Assembly: GCF_002933295.1 (NCBI RefSeq)
Contig: NZ_PSSW01000001.1
Location: forward strand, 124,001 to 188,000
Direction: 5' to 3'
From: Marinobacter flavimaris
Lineage (GTDB): Bacteria; Pseudomonadota; Gammaproteobacteria; Pseudomonadales; Oleiphilaceae
DNA: 64,000 nucleotides
The notes under the pieces were generated by a model. The model saw only the letters and a program-made list of their open reading frames with translations. It ran no database searches and was not told where the DNA came from. This document shows positions 55,828 through 64,000 of the stretch, piece by piece. The position numbers and the translations under genes are program-made. Each line of letters starts with the position of its first letter. Positions within the stretch are counted from its first letter, which is position 1.

Positions 55828-57606
55828 ATGGACTGGCAGGGCTGGTTTGCGCTGGGCCTCGCAGGCACCGCGTTGATACTGATGAGTGCAGGGCGATTTG
55901 CGCCCCATCTGGTGATGATGGGTGTGCTCGTGGTGCTCAGTGCCAGCGGGATTGTGTCCGCGGACCAGGCGCTCGCCGGGTTCAGCAACAGTGGTCTGAT
56001 CACCGTGGTTGCCATGTTTGTGGTGGCTGCGGGCATTCATCATTCCGGCGGTGTCGATCTGCTGGTGCATCACCTGCTTCGCAATCCCAAGACCGTTCGT
56101 TCTGCCCAGGCACGGATTGCCCTCCCGGTGTCCCTTCTCAGTGGTTTTCTCAACAACACCCCGGTTGTCGCCACCATGATCCCGGCGGTGCATGCGTGGT
56201 CCCGCAAGATCGGTATCTCACCGTCCAAATTGATGATTCCCCTGAGCTACTCCGCCATTCTCGGGGGTACCCTGACACTGATCGGCACCAGCACGAATCT
56301 GGTCGTCAACGGCCAGTACCAGCAGCTAACCGGCGAAGAGGGCTTCTCCATTTTCTCGATCACGGCGGTCGGGCTGCCGGTGGCGGTGATCGGCGTGGCC
56401 GCTTTGCTGCTGGTTATGCCCCGTGTGCTTCCGGATCGTAAGGATCAGCAGAAATTTGGCTCCATGAGGGAGTTTACCCTGGAGGTCGCGGTGTCGTTTG
56501 ACGGGCCGCTGGTCGGCAAGACTGTTGGTGAAGCCGGGCTCCGGGAGCTTGAGCGGTTGTATCTGGTTGAGATCGAACGCGATGGCAGCGTGGTTACGGC
56601 GGTGCCCTCGGAGGAGCGACTCAGGGGTGGCGATCGTCTGGTGTTTGCCGGTGATACCCAGGCCATTTCTGACCTCCTGCGGATAAACGGTATCGTCCCG
56701 TCAGTCCATGAAGACGAGCCGAGTCTGAGCAAGGATCGGGCGGAACGGCGTCTGGTTGAAGCGGCATTGTCGCCCCAGTCCGATGTGTTGGGGCTGACCA
56801 TTCGCGACGCCCGGTTCCGGGACCGTTACGGTGCGGTTGTGCTGGCCGTTGCCAGGGGTGGGGAGCGTGTTTCCGGCAACCTGGGGAATATCCGCCTCAA
56901 ACCTGGCGATGTGCTGCTTCTCGAGGCCCGCCCCGCGTTTGTCAGCCGACAGCGCTATAACAAGGACTTCCTGCTCATTAATGACCTGGAAACCGAGACA
57001 CCCCGGCATGACCGGGCGTGGCTGTCCTGGGGAATCCTGTTGGTGCTGGTGGGTCTCGCTGCCTGTGGCACCTTGAGCATGCTTAACGCGGCCCTGCTGG
57101 GCGCCGCAGGAATGATTCTGACTGGCTGCTGCTCGGTGGGCCAGGCCCAGAAGTCCGTGGATGTGCCGGTGATCCTTACCATTGCGGCCTCCTTTGCCAT
57201 GGGCGCGGCCCTGGAGCAGACCGGCGCGGCAGGCTTTGTGGCTGCAGGCATCCTTGAATTCAGTCAGGGCGACGTACTGTTAACGATCCTGCTGGTTTAT
57301 CTCGTGGTGTCGGTCCTGACCGAGGTTATTACCAACAATGCGGCGGCGGTCCTGGTCATTCCCATCGTTCTGTCGATGACGAACAGTATGGGGGTGGCCG
57401 CCGAGCCGTTTGTGATTGCGGTGATGATGGCCGCGTCCGCCAGTTTTGCCACGCCGCTTGGGTACCAGACCAACATGATGGTATTCGGGCCTGGTGGTTA
57501 CCGGTTCAGTGATTTCGTGCGGGTCGGTTTACCCATGAACGTGTTTGTTGGCGCCGTTACCGTTGTGGTTATTGCCGTGGTCTACGACATCACTCCGGGT
57601 CTATGA
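55828..57606 (+). CDS. SLC13/DASS-family anion permease with two RCK_C domains
   Basis: ATG 55828 gives 592 residues. Five to six N-terminal helices are followed by a cytoplasmic region of about 200 residues with two TrkA-C-like domains (FTLEVAVSFDGPLVGKTVGEAGLRE and DVLGLTIRDARFRDRYGAVVLAV), then the second membrane half. Motifs GFLNNTPVVATMIP near residue 110 and EVITNNAAAVLVIPIV near 505 form the two anion-site loops of the family. Likely substrates are sulfate, phosphate or dicarboxylates. It overlaps the convergent EAL gene by 6 bp. Confidence 0.92.
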   Translation: MDWQGWFALGLAGTALILMSAGRFAPHLVMMGVLVVLSASGIVSADQALAGFSNSGLITVVAMFVVAAGIHHSGGVDLLVHHLLRNPKTVRSAQARIALPVSLLSGFLNNTPVVATMIPAVHAWSRKIGISPSKLMIPLSYSAILGGTLTLIGTSTNLVVNGQYQQLTGEEGFSIFSITAVGLPVAVIGVAALLLVMPRVLPDRKDQQKFGSMREFTLEVAVSFDGPLVGKTVGEAGLRELERLYLVEIERDGSVVTAVPSEERLRGGDRLVFAGDTQAISDLLRINGIVPSVHEDEPSLSKDRAERRLVEAALSPQSDVLGLTIRDARFRDRYGAVVLAVARGGERVSGNLGNIRLKPGDVLLLEARPAFVSRQRYNKDFLLINDLETETPRHDRAWLSWGILLVLVGLAACGTLSMLNAALLGAAGMILTGCCSVGQAQKSVDVPVILTIAASFAMGAALEQTGAAGFVAAGILEFSQGDVLLTILLVYLVVSVLTEVITNNAAAVLVIPIVLSMTNSMGVAAEPFVIAVMMAASASFATPLGYQTNMMVFGPGGYRFSDFVRVGLPMNVFVGAVTVVVIAVVYDITPGL

Positions 57607-58917
57607 GCGCTGTTCGGTCGGGTTGGCGAGAATGTCGCAGCACAGCACCTGAAGCTTGCCGTCCTGATAGTACCCCAGTGACAGGGTCACGCACATATAG
57701 GCTCCGGTAACGCAAAGGTAGGGGGCGGTTACGTGCAGGCTTTCCGGTTGAGCCAGCGCCTGGCGAAGGTACTGCTGGCGAAACCAGTCGGCGCTGCTGG
57801 TGCTCTCCAGGGGTTTGAAACGCGGGTCCATACTGCGTGTGCCCGCGTCAGAAACCAGGGTGTCGTCCATCTGAACGCCCTTGTCGTCGACCAGGTAGCA
57901 GCGGGAAACGGCTGGGTGGTTCAACAATTCTAGACAGGATTGCTGCATGCTCATCCCGCTGCGAAGCTTCGTGATTGCGTGGTCGAAGAAGCCACTGAAA
58001 AAGTCCACCAGTTGCCGGGTCGGATCCAGGGTAACCTGGTTGCGGGTTTTGTATTCCTGCAACAGATGATCGAAATCGGCGGGTGAGTGGGTCAGTTGGT
58101 CGAGGTCTGTGCTCGGTCTGCGGAAATAGAAGCCCTGAACGAAATCCACGCCCGCATCGATCGCAATCATTGCCTGATCACGGGTTTCCACGCCTTCCAG
58201 AAGAACCAGGCAGCCGGACTGGTGCAGCAGTGACACGATGCCGTTCAGAATCTGGCGTGCCTTGTGATCGTCTGTCGCACGGGTAAGCAGTTTTCGATCC
58301 AGTTTCACGATGTCGGGTGACAGGTTCCAGATTCGTTCGAAATTGGAGTGGCCGGCACCGAAATCATCAATGGCCGTCAGACAGCCCAGTTTCTTGTAAT
58401 AGGCAACCGTTTCCCGAAGCCTTTCGGCGTCGTCTGTGGGTTGCTCAACAATTTCCATGACAATCCGGTGTGGAGGTAGGCCGGTTTTGGCCAGAAGCTG
58501 TCCGAAGAACGAATCGGCCTGGCTGCCGCTGGTTACCACCTGGGGCGAAACGTTGAGGAACAGCCAGTTCAGCTGATCGCGGATGCCGCTGTAATTGCGT
58601 ATGTGCAGATAGCGGCAAAGCCGGTCAAGGAGAAGGTTCTCCGCCTCGGAGGCCGGTAGCTGGAACAGGTGCAGCGGCAGTACCGCGGAGTTATCCGTAT
58701 CAAAGGCCCGGATCAGGGCCTCATAGCCGACGATACGCTTGTGTGAAATGCTGTAGATCGGCTGGAGCGCTGTTCTCAACGTCAGTCCGCGAAAATCTGC
58801 GGTCCATGTGTCACCGTCCCTGTTCAGCATAGGAGACAACAGGTCCACTTCCGGAGCTGTCAGCTTTTCAGGGAGGCGTCTCGACATAGATGATTCTGGT
58901 TGATTTAACGAACGCAT
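57601..58917 (-). CDS. EAL-domain cyclic-di-GMP phosphodiesterase
   Basis: I place the start at ATG 58917 (MRSLNQPESS); the frame is open 32 codons further upstream. The 438-residue cytosolic protein has an EAL domain (about residues 38-285). The signature GYEALIRAF, metal-binding Asn in LNVSPQ, Glu in VMEIVEQP, DDFGAGHSN, DIVKLDRKLL and LEGVET are all present, so it should be catalytically active and linearise c-di-GMP. The last 150 residues look like a PAS/Cache-type (YkuI_C-like) sensor domain, with the unusual position after the EAL domain. Confidence 0.9.
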   Translation of the reverse strand: MRSLNQPESSMSRRLPEKLTAPEVDLLSPMLNRDGDTWTADFRGLTLRTALQPIYSISHKRIVGYEALIRAFDTDNSAVLPLHLFQLPASEAENLLLDRLCRYLHIRNYSGIRDQLNWLFLNVSPQVVTSGSQADSFFGQLLAKTGLPPHRIVMEIVEQPTDDAERLRETVAYYKKLGCLTAIDDFGAGHSNFERIWNLSPDIVKLDRKLLTRATDDHKARQILNGIVSLLHQSGCLVLLEGVETRDQAMIAIDAGVDFVQGFYFRRPSTDLDQLTHSPADFDHLLQEYKTRNQVTLDPTRQLVDFFSGFFDHAITKLRSGMSMQQSCLELLNHPAVSRCYLVDDKGVQMDDTLVSDAGTRSMDPRFKPLESTSSADWFRQQYLRQALAQPESLHVTAPYLCVTGAYMCVTLSLGYYQDGKLQVLCCDILANPTEQRS

Positions 58918-59412
58918 CAGTCGCCCCAGTTTGGCGCCTGAACTGTCTTTTATCAGTACAGGTTTCGCCAGAAAAATCGGGAAGTTACTGATAGTTGGAA
59001 GGAAGATTGCCAAAAAAACGCGTTTATTACCACTGTTTCATGTAGAAACTGGAAACGGTTTGTATCTTTGAGGGTCTGCAAGAGGAAAGAAGAGAGGGGA
59101 GCCCGGCGGTCCGGACGGACCGCCAGAGAATCAGTTATTACTGGGTACAACCACGCTTTCGTCGAATTCGAGTTCCATGTCCTGTCCTCTCGGTCAATGA
59201 GGCCCCAGACGGGGCATTCAAGTATGGGTCAAGTTTATCGTTGCTATAATTTTGAACAATCCGTAAAACCCCTATGCGACCAAAGGCAAACGCCCGGGCG
59301 AATGGTCAGAATTTCTGATGTAGCGCTGCAAAAGATTTTGATTTTTTTCACACAACCAAGTTTCTAGACTTGGCTTCAACGATGTAACCAGGGAACAGGG
59401 TGAATTTTCATC
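58918..59412. other. Long intergenic region, EAL gene to cytochrome b561
   Basis: This 495-bp AT-richer stretch has no conventional gene. It holds a possible 15-codon ORF (59131-59178, minus strand), a perfect hairpin just after it, and presumably the divergent promoters. TCTAGA-type AT-rich sequence near 59340-59380 could include the b561 promoter, but no clean -35/-10 pair was found. Confidence 0.5.
59131..59178 (-). CDS. Possible 15-residue peptide ORF
   Basis: ATG 59178 reads MELEFDESVVVPSNN then TGA. GAGAGG lies 7 nt upstream, a better ribosome site than most genes here. A perfect 8-bp hairpin (59105-59124) follows the stop by 6 nt. The compact SD-ORF-hairpin layout looks like a leader peptide or a small precursor peptide unit. 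I do not recognise the peptide; it may be chance. Confidence 0.3.
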   Translation of the reverse strand: MELEFDESVVVPSNN

Positions 59413-59958
59413 ATGCAAATCAGGAATACCTCAGCCGACTACGGTCTTGTAACCATCGTGAATCACTGGGTCGTTGCTCTGGCTGTTTTCGGCCTGTTCG
59501 GGCTCGGCTTCTGGATGGTGGATTTGTCCTATTACGACGACTGGTATCGCCGCGGTCCGGATATTCATCGCAGCGTTGGCATACTGCTGTTTTTATTGAT
59601 GCTTTTCCGGGTGGTCTGGAGAGCGGTGAATGTTTCGCCGGATCCGCTGGATGGGCACAAGAGCTGGGAGATTCGAAGCGCCCATGCAGCCCACCTTCTC
59701 CTATACGTGCTGATTTTCGTCGCCATGGTCAGCGGCTACCTGATATCGACCGCCGACGGGTCTTCGATCAGCGTGTTCGGCTGGTTTGAAGTGCCATCGG
59801 TCACTGGCCAGATAAAGGGAATGGAGGACATCGCCGGAACAGTTCACTATTGGTCCACCTGGGCCATTGTCGGTCTTGCTGCCATTCACGCGGCTGGCGC
59901 CTTCAAACATCATCTGCTTGATCGCGACCGCACGTTACGGCGTATGCTAGGGAAGTGA
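59413..59958 (+). CDS. Cytochrome b561 (CybB family)
   Basis: The 181-residue membrane protein has four helices and the heme-ligating histidines of the family: VNHWVVALAVFG (His18), GPDIHRSVGILLFLLMLFR, AHAAHLLLYVLIFVAMVSGYL and AIHAAGAFKHHLLDRDRTLRRML. It passes electrons between ubiquinol and acceptors; the E. coli homologue is a superoxide oxidase. A YceI gene follows after 66 nt, the same pairing as E. coli yceJ-yceI. Confidence 0.93.
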   Translation: MQIRNTSADYGLVTIVNHWVVALAVFGLFGLGFWMVDLSYYDDWYRRGPDIHRSVGILLFLLMLFRVVWRAVNVSPDPLDGHKSWEIRSAHAAHLLLYVLIFVAMVSGYLISTADGSSISVFGWFEVPSVTGQIKGMEDIAGTVHYWSTWAIVGLAAIHAAGAFKHHLLDRDRTLRRMLGK

Positions 59959-60024
59959 CTGGCCGGCCGTTTTTTATCGTTTAACGCCCGGAAGTCGGGC
60001 ACCAATGCAACAAGGGAGATAACC

Positions 60025-60606
60025 ATGAAAAAAGTTCTGCTTGCCTCGGCCGTGTCGATGGCGCTTGTAGGTGCAGTCAATGCTAACGAACACAGCGGCA
60101 CCTATGCGTTTGATAAAAAGGGAGCCCATCAGTTCATAACCTTCAAGATTTCTCATCTTGGCTACAGCTGGCTTTACGGCCGATTCAACGACTTCGACGG
60201 CGAATTCGTGTACGACGCCGAGAACCCGGAAAACAGCACCGTTAACGTCACCATTGATACCGCGAGCGTGGATTCCAATCACGCCGAGCGGGACAAGCAT
60301 CTACGAAGTGAAGACTTCCTGTACGTCGACGAGTTTCCTGAGGCTTCCTTCAAGAGCAAGCGCGTTGTTCTGGATGAAGAAGGCGAGGCCGACATCATCG
60401 GCGACCTGACCCTCCGTGGTGTGACCAAAGAAGTGACCCTTGACGCGGAAATGCTGGGCCACGGGGAAGACCCGTGGGGTGGCTATCGCATGGGTTTTGA
60501 AGCTGAAACCGAGCTTCGCCTCAAGGACTTCGGCATCCCGATGGATCTCGGAAAGACCTCCGAGACCGTCGAGATCATCATTTCTGTCGAGGGTATCCGG
60601 CAGTAA
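60025..60606 (+). CDS. YceI-family periplasmic lipid-binding protein
   Basis: The 193-residue product has a signal peptide ([20 protein letters not shown]) and the YceI beta-barrel: [59 protein letters not shown], and [15 protein letters not shown]. Family members bind isoprenoid chains such as polyprenyl quinones. Adjacent to cytochrome b561, which supports a quinone-linked role. Confidence 0.95.
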   Translation: MKKVLLASAVSMALVGAVNANEHSGTYAFDKKGAHQFITFKISHLGYSWLYGRFNDFDGEFVYDAENPENSTVNVTIDTASVDSNHAERDKHLRSEDFLYVDEFPEASFKSKRVVLDEEGEADIIGDLTLRGVTKEVTLDAEMLGHGEDPWGGYRMGFEAETELRLKDFGIPMDLGKTSETVEIIISVEGIRQ

Positions 60607-60629
60607 AACTGGCTGACCCTGTCAGAGGG

Positions 60630-60653
60630 GGTTCCGGGCGCAGGCCCGGAACC
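60630..60653. terminator. Stem-loop after yceI
   Basis: GGTTCCGGGC and GCCCGGAACC form a perfect 10-bp stem with a 4-nt loop, 23 nt after the stop. No T-tract follows, so it may protect the 3' end rather than terminate. Confidence 0.5.
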
Positions 60654-60722
60654 TCACTTCAGGATTCCCCTCTACGATGCATCATGATTGTCCGTGAATA
60701 CAAATGCCGCATTCTGGCTGGT

Positions 60723-60980
60723 TCAGAGCGTGGATTCGCTCTGTGGATGATCTGACGATGACCTGTCTGTTTCACAAGATTTGCACAGGTGCCTTTGGCG
60801 CCAGAATTGTCCCGCGAAGATGACCAGCCAGATCAGCAAACCCGCCCAAAGGTAGGGCTCGGGAATCTGGAAGCTGCCGCTGATTGCAAACTCCACGAGG
60901 AGCATCAGTGCCACCGCCAGAACCGCATTTACCATGGCTGTCACCATGGCTTGCCCGCAGGCTTTGATGTTGGGTTTCAT
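60723..60980 (-). CDS. Small two-helix membrane protein of unknown function
   Basis: ATG 60980 (MKPNIKACGQ) with GCGGA upstream gives 85 residues; the frame extends 14 codons further. Two hydrophobic helices (about residues 10-34 and 42-58) precede a polar tail with Cys residues (HLCKSCETDRSSSDH). No family recognised. The CxxC pair in the tail could bind metal. Confidence 0.6.
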   Translation of the reverse strand: MKPNIKACGQAMVTAMVNAVLAVALMLLVEFAISGSFQIPEPYLWAGLLIWLVIFAGQFWRQRHLCKSCETDRSSSDHPQSESTL

Positions 60981-61258
60981 AGTGTTCCGCTTGTCAGAGA
61001 AGTAAAACGGTCTTCTATTCACTTCGACGGAGCATACGGCTCACCTTACGGACTCTCCATGCGGGAATTCCGCTATTGGAATCAGACGTCTGTGCGACAC
61101 CCCGGCAGTTTTGGCCAATAAATCCGCAGGTTGTTGGTGTATCGGCGCCTTGCTCCATATAATGTGCGCTCCTGCTAACCGGTGATTATTCCGGGGCCAG
61201 GGCGTAGCATCACCGACGGTATTCAAATCAGGCAATACAGGCAATCAAAGAGGCATCC

Positions 61259-63568
61259 ATGCCAGAGTTTCAGACAACGGATGAAGGCTTCGAGCGGGTT
61301 TCGCTCCGGGATTACACGGAAAAGGCCTATCTCGATTATTCCATGTACGTCATTCTCGACCGGGCACTTCCGAATGTCGGCGATGGCCTGAAACCGGTTC
61401 AGCGGCGAATCGTCTATGCCATGTCCGAGTTGGGGCTCAAATCTACCTCGAAGTACAAGAAGTCTGCTCGTACCGTGGGTGATGTGCTGGGTAAATTCCA
61501 TCCCCATGGCGACAGCGCCTGTTATGAGGCCATGGTGCTCATGGCTCAGCCTTTTTCCTACCGCTACCCTCTTGTAGACGGGCAGGGTAACTGGGGCTCT
61601 CCGGACGATCCCAAGTCCTTTGCTGCCATGCGCTATACCGAATCTCGCCTGGCGCCGTTTGCGGAAGTTCTACTGGGAGAGCTGGGGCAGGGAACGGTGG
61701 ACTGGGTGCCCAACTTTGATGGCACCATGGATGAGCCGTCAGTGCTTCCGGCCCGGTTGCCCCATGTTCTGCTTAATGGCACCACCGGTATCGCCGTTGG
61801 TATGGCCACGGATATCCCGCCGCATAACGTTCGGGAAGTCACCGCAGCCTGCATACGCTTGCTGGATCAGCCGGAGTCGACGGTTGATGAACTCTGCGAG
61901 CACATCAAGGGCCCGGATTTTCCGACTGAGGCAGAAATCATCACCCCCCGGAAAGACATCCGGCAGATGTACGAAACCGGCCGCGGGTCGCTGCGGATGC
62001 GGGCCCGCTGGATCCGCGAGAGTGGTGAGATCGTGGTTACGGATCTGCCGCACCAGGTCTCTGGCAACCGGGTTCTGGAGCAGATTGCCCATCAGATGCA
62101 GACCAAGAAGCTACCGATGGTGGCGGACCTTCGTGACGAATCCGATCATGAAAACCCGACCCGCCTGGTGATCGTGCCCCGATCCAACCGGGTTGATCTG
62201 GATGGTTTGATGGCGCACCTGTTTGCCAGCACCGATCTGGAGAAAACCTATCGGGTCAACATCAATGTGATCGGCAACGATGGCAGACCGGGCGTGAAGG
62301 GATTGCACCAGATCCTTACCGAGTGGCTGACCTTCCGGCGCACCACTGTCATCCGCCGTCTCCAGCACCGCCTGGACAAGGTGCTTGCACGCCTGCACAT
62401 TCTGGAAGGCCTGTTGATCGCCTATCTCAACATCGATGAGGTGATCGAGATCATTCGCACTGAAGACAAGCCCAAGGCCGAATTGATGGCCAGGTTCGGT
62501 CTGTCCCCGGACCAGGCGGAAGCCATCCTCGAACTCAAGTTGCGCCACCTGGCCAAGCTTGAGGAAATGAAAATCCGGGGCGAGCAGGATGAGCTTGCGG
62601 CTGAACGGGATGAGCTCCAATCCATTCTGGGTTCCGAGGATCGCCTGCGCGAACTGATCAAGAGCGAGATGCAAGCGGATGCCCAGACCTTTGGCGATGA
62701 TCGCCGCTCACCGATAGTCGAGCGTGAGGATGCCAAGGCATTCAGTGAAGTGGACCTGATCTCGAACGACCCCGTTACGGTTGTGCTGTCTGAAAAAGGC
62801 TGGGTTCGCGCCGCCAAGGGGCATGACATTGAGCCGGAAGGTCTGAGTTATAAAGCCGGTGACCGTTTCTCCCTCGCGGCCCGGGGACGGAACAACCAAC
62901 AGGCGATATTCCTGGATTCTACCGGGCGCGCCTATTCCTTGATGGCTCACAGTTTTCCATCTGCCAGAGGCCAGGGTGAGCCGCTGACGGGGCGCATCAA
63001 CCCGCCCTCCGGTGCCAGCTTCTCAGGCCTGTTGATGGGAGATCCGTCCCGTAAGGCGTTGCTGGTTACCGACGGTGGCTACGGGTTTGTTACATCGCTG
63101 AACGACATGATCAGCAAGAACCGCAATGGCAAGGCAGTAGTCAGTGTTCCCAAGGGCGCGAGGATCATGCCTCCACTGACCATACCGACGACCGAGAAAA
63201 CGCTGTATCTGGGGGCGGTGTCCAACGAGGGACGGATGCTGGTGTTCCCGCTTAGCGAATTGCCGGAACTGGCCAAGGGTAAAGGCAACAAGATCATCAG
63301 CATTCCCTCGGCCAGGGTTCAGAGCCGTGAAGAATATGTGGTGGCAGTAGCAGTATTTGCCGAGGATGACCAGCTGGAAATACGGGCCGGCAAGCGCAAG
63401 ATGGGGTTGCAGTTCGCGGACCTCGAGCACTACCTCGGAGAGCGGGGGCGCCGCGGCCACAAGCTGCCAAGGGGTCTGCAACGGGTTGATGGCATTGACG
63501 TGATTCCTTCCGCCGCACGAGCGCAGGAAGAGGCGGGCTCTGACAGCGAGGGTACCGACAGTGAGTGA
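61259..63568 (+). CDS. parC: DNA topoisomerase IV subunit A
   Basis: The 769-residue product contains the type IIA cleavage domain. Catalytic Tyr126 lies in [12 protein letters not shown], and the quinolone-resistance region [10 protein letters not shown] keeps the susceptible-type Ser86 and Glu90 (E. coli Ser80/Glu84). The C-terminal beta-pinwheel ([11 protein letters not shown]...) is present. It cuts and passes DNA with ParE. It overlaps the start of serB by 8 nt. Confidence 0.98.
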   Translation: MPEFQTTDEGFERVSLRDYTEKAYLDYSMYVILDRALPNVGDGLKPVQRRIVYAMSELGLKSTSKYKKSARTVGDVLGKFHPHGDSACYEAMVLMAQPFSYRYPLVDGQGNWGSPDDPKSFAAMRYTESRLAPFAEVLLGELGQGTVDWVPNFDGTMDEPSVLPARLPHVLLNGTTGIAVGMATDIPPHNVREVTAACIRLLDQPESTVDELCEHIKGPDFPTEAEIITPRKDIRQMYETGRGSLRMRARWIRESGEIVVTDLPHQVSGNRVLEQIAHQMQTKKLPMVADLRDESDHENPTRLVIVPRSNRVDLDGLMAHLFASTDLEKTYRVNINVIGNDGRPGVKGLHQILTEWLTFRRTTVIRRLQHRLDKVLARLHILEGLLIAYLNIDEVIEIIRTEDKPKAELMARFGLSPDQAEAILELKLRHLAKLEEMKIRGEQDELAAERDELQSILGSEDRLRELIKSEMQADAQTFGDDRRSPIVEREDAKAFSEVDLISNDPVTVVLSEKGWVRAAKGHDIEPEGLSYKAGDRFSLAARGRNNQQAIFLDSTGRAYSLMAHSFPSARGQGEPLTGRINPPSGASFSGLLMGDPSRKALLVTDGGYGFVTSLNDMISKNRNGKAVVSVPKGARIMPPLTIPTTEKTLYLGAVSNEGRMLVFPLSELPELAKGKGNKIISIPSARVQSREEYVVAVAVFAEDDQLEIRAGKRKMGLQFADLEHYLGERGRRGHKLPRGLQRVDGIDVIPSAARAQEEAGSDSEGTDSE

Positions 63569-64000
63569 ACTGGTACTGATTAATGTCTCCGGGCGTGACA
63601 AGCCCGGCCTGACGTCGGAAATCACCGGCATCATGGGGCGCTATGATGTGCGCATTCTGGATATCGGACAGGCGGTCATCCACGACCACCTGACGTGGGG
63701 CATTCTGATCGAGATTCCGGATGAATCCAAATCCTCGCCCGTCATTCGTGACTTGCTGTTCCGGCTACACGCTCTGGATCTGCAGGTCAGGTTTGCGCCG
63801 ATCACCGTCGAGGAGTACCAATCCTGGGCCGCGGCCCGGAACCGGGCCTGCTACATCGTGACGCTGCTTGCCCGGGATATCAAAGCCGAGCAGATTGCCC
63901 GGGTTTCCGCCATCACGGCGCGTCATGGTCTGAACATCGATAACATCTCACGCCTGTCTGCCAGGCCCTCGCTGAATGCCGCAGACAATCGTATCGCCTG
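63561..64000 (+). CDS. serB: Phosphoserine phosphatase, N-terminal part (3' end outside window)
   Basis: GTG 63561 starts inside parC, overlapping it by 8 nt, and the frame is open to the window end (146 codons). The visible part begins [53 protein letters not shown], an ACT domain typical of the long, two-ACT SerB proteins. A second ACT segment ([22 protein letters not shown]) follows. The HAD catalytic domain lies beyond the window. Last step of serine synthesis; serA is at 23184. Confidence 0.9.
   Translation, partial: MSELVLINVSGRDKPGLTSEITGIMGRYDVRILDIGQAVIHDHLTWGILIEIPDESKSSPVIRDLLFRLHALDLQVRFAPITVEEYQSWAAARNRACYIVTLLARDIKAEQIARVSAITARHGLNIDNISRLSARPSLNAADNRIA

Overview
The window looks like chromosome of a marine, oil-associated gammaproteobacterium, most likely Marinobacter or a close relative. 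This is inferred from the gene set, not from a database search. It holds an AlkB alkane hydroxylase, a complete acyclic-terpene (atu) cluster, D-2-hydroxyglutarate dehydrogenase divergent from serA, and a parC-serB overlap. Coding density is high, codon use is GC-rich, and I see no rRNA, tRNA, CRISPR array, prophage or insertion sequence.

Layout. 1-3.3 kb: acyl-CoA dehydrogenase (cut by the window edge), a crotonase, and alkB. 3.5-8.6 kb: two small genes, a Tat-exported PhoX phosphatase, a chemoreceptor and a small membrane protein. 8.6-14.9 kb (minus strand): an MFS transporter and a four-gene imelysin / di-heme DUF1111 / imelysin / DUF1513 operon behind a candidate Fur box. 15-23 kb: rlmJ, a degenerate P-loop protein coupled to an MscS channel, an orphan TRAP binding lipoprotein, a drug/metabolite exporter, a GIY-YIG protein, two alpha/beta hydrolases and an OmpA-type lipoprotein. 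23-33 kb: serA with divergent D-2-hydroxyglutarate dehydrogenase and a sirtuin, a UbiB-like kinase, an FAH-family enzyme, apt with a purine permease, a TRIC channel, a membrane-anchored BLUF photoreceptor and a quinone oxidoreductase. 33.6-46.1 kb: the full atuHGFEDCBA operon with divergent atuR, for degrading citronellol/geraniol-type terpenoids through geranyl-CoA carboxylase. 46.3-50.5 kb: an unusual TRAP transporter set. 50.7-53.8 kb: subtilisin-like lipoprotein plus a PrcB-like lipoprotein. 53.8-64 kb: parE, an SLC13 permease, an EAL protein, cytochrome b561 with YceI, parC and the start of serB.

The most unusual content is not coding. Seven intergenic elements of about 100-120 bp (two near-identical subfamily-B copies and five subfamily-A copies) share one design. 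A long outer stem, whose sequence differs from copy to copy but stays self-complementary, encloses a fixed-length conserved core of 52 or 54 nt. The core carries two small hairpins. All 14 of these hairpins display the eight-base motif CANGGANG in a hexaloop, which is the published recognition motif of the RsmA/RsmE/CsrA translational regulators. Differences between copies within the core fall mainly at the N positions or are compensated across stems. Five of the seven copies lie in or just downstream of the atu operon, where they fill every large gap, and two of these sit 28-30 nt upstream of the atuF and atuB start codons. I propose them as a dispersed two-site Rsm/CsrA-binding RNA element or an element family that mimics one; this needs experimental testing.
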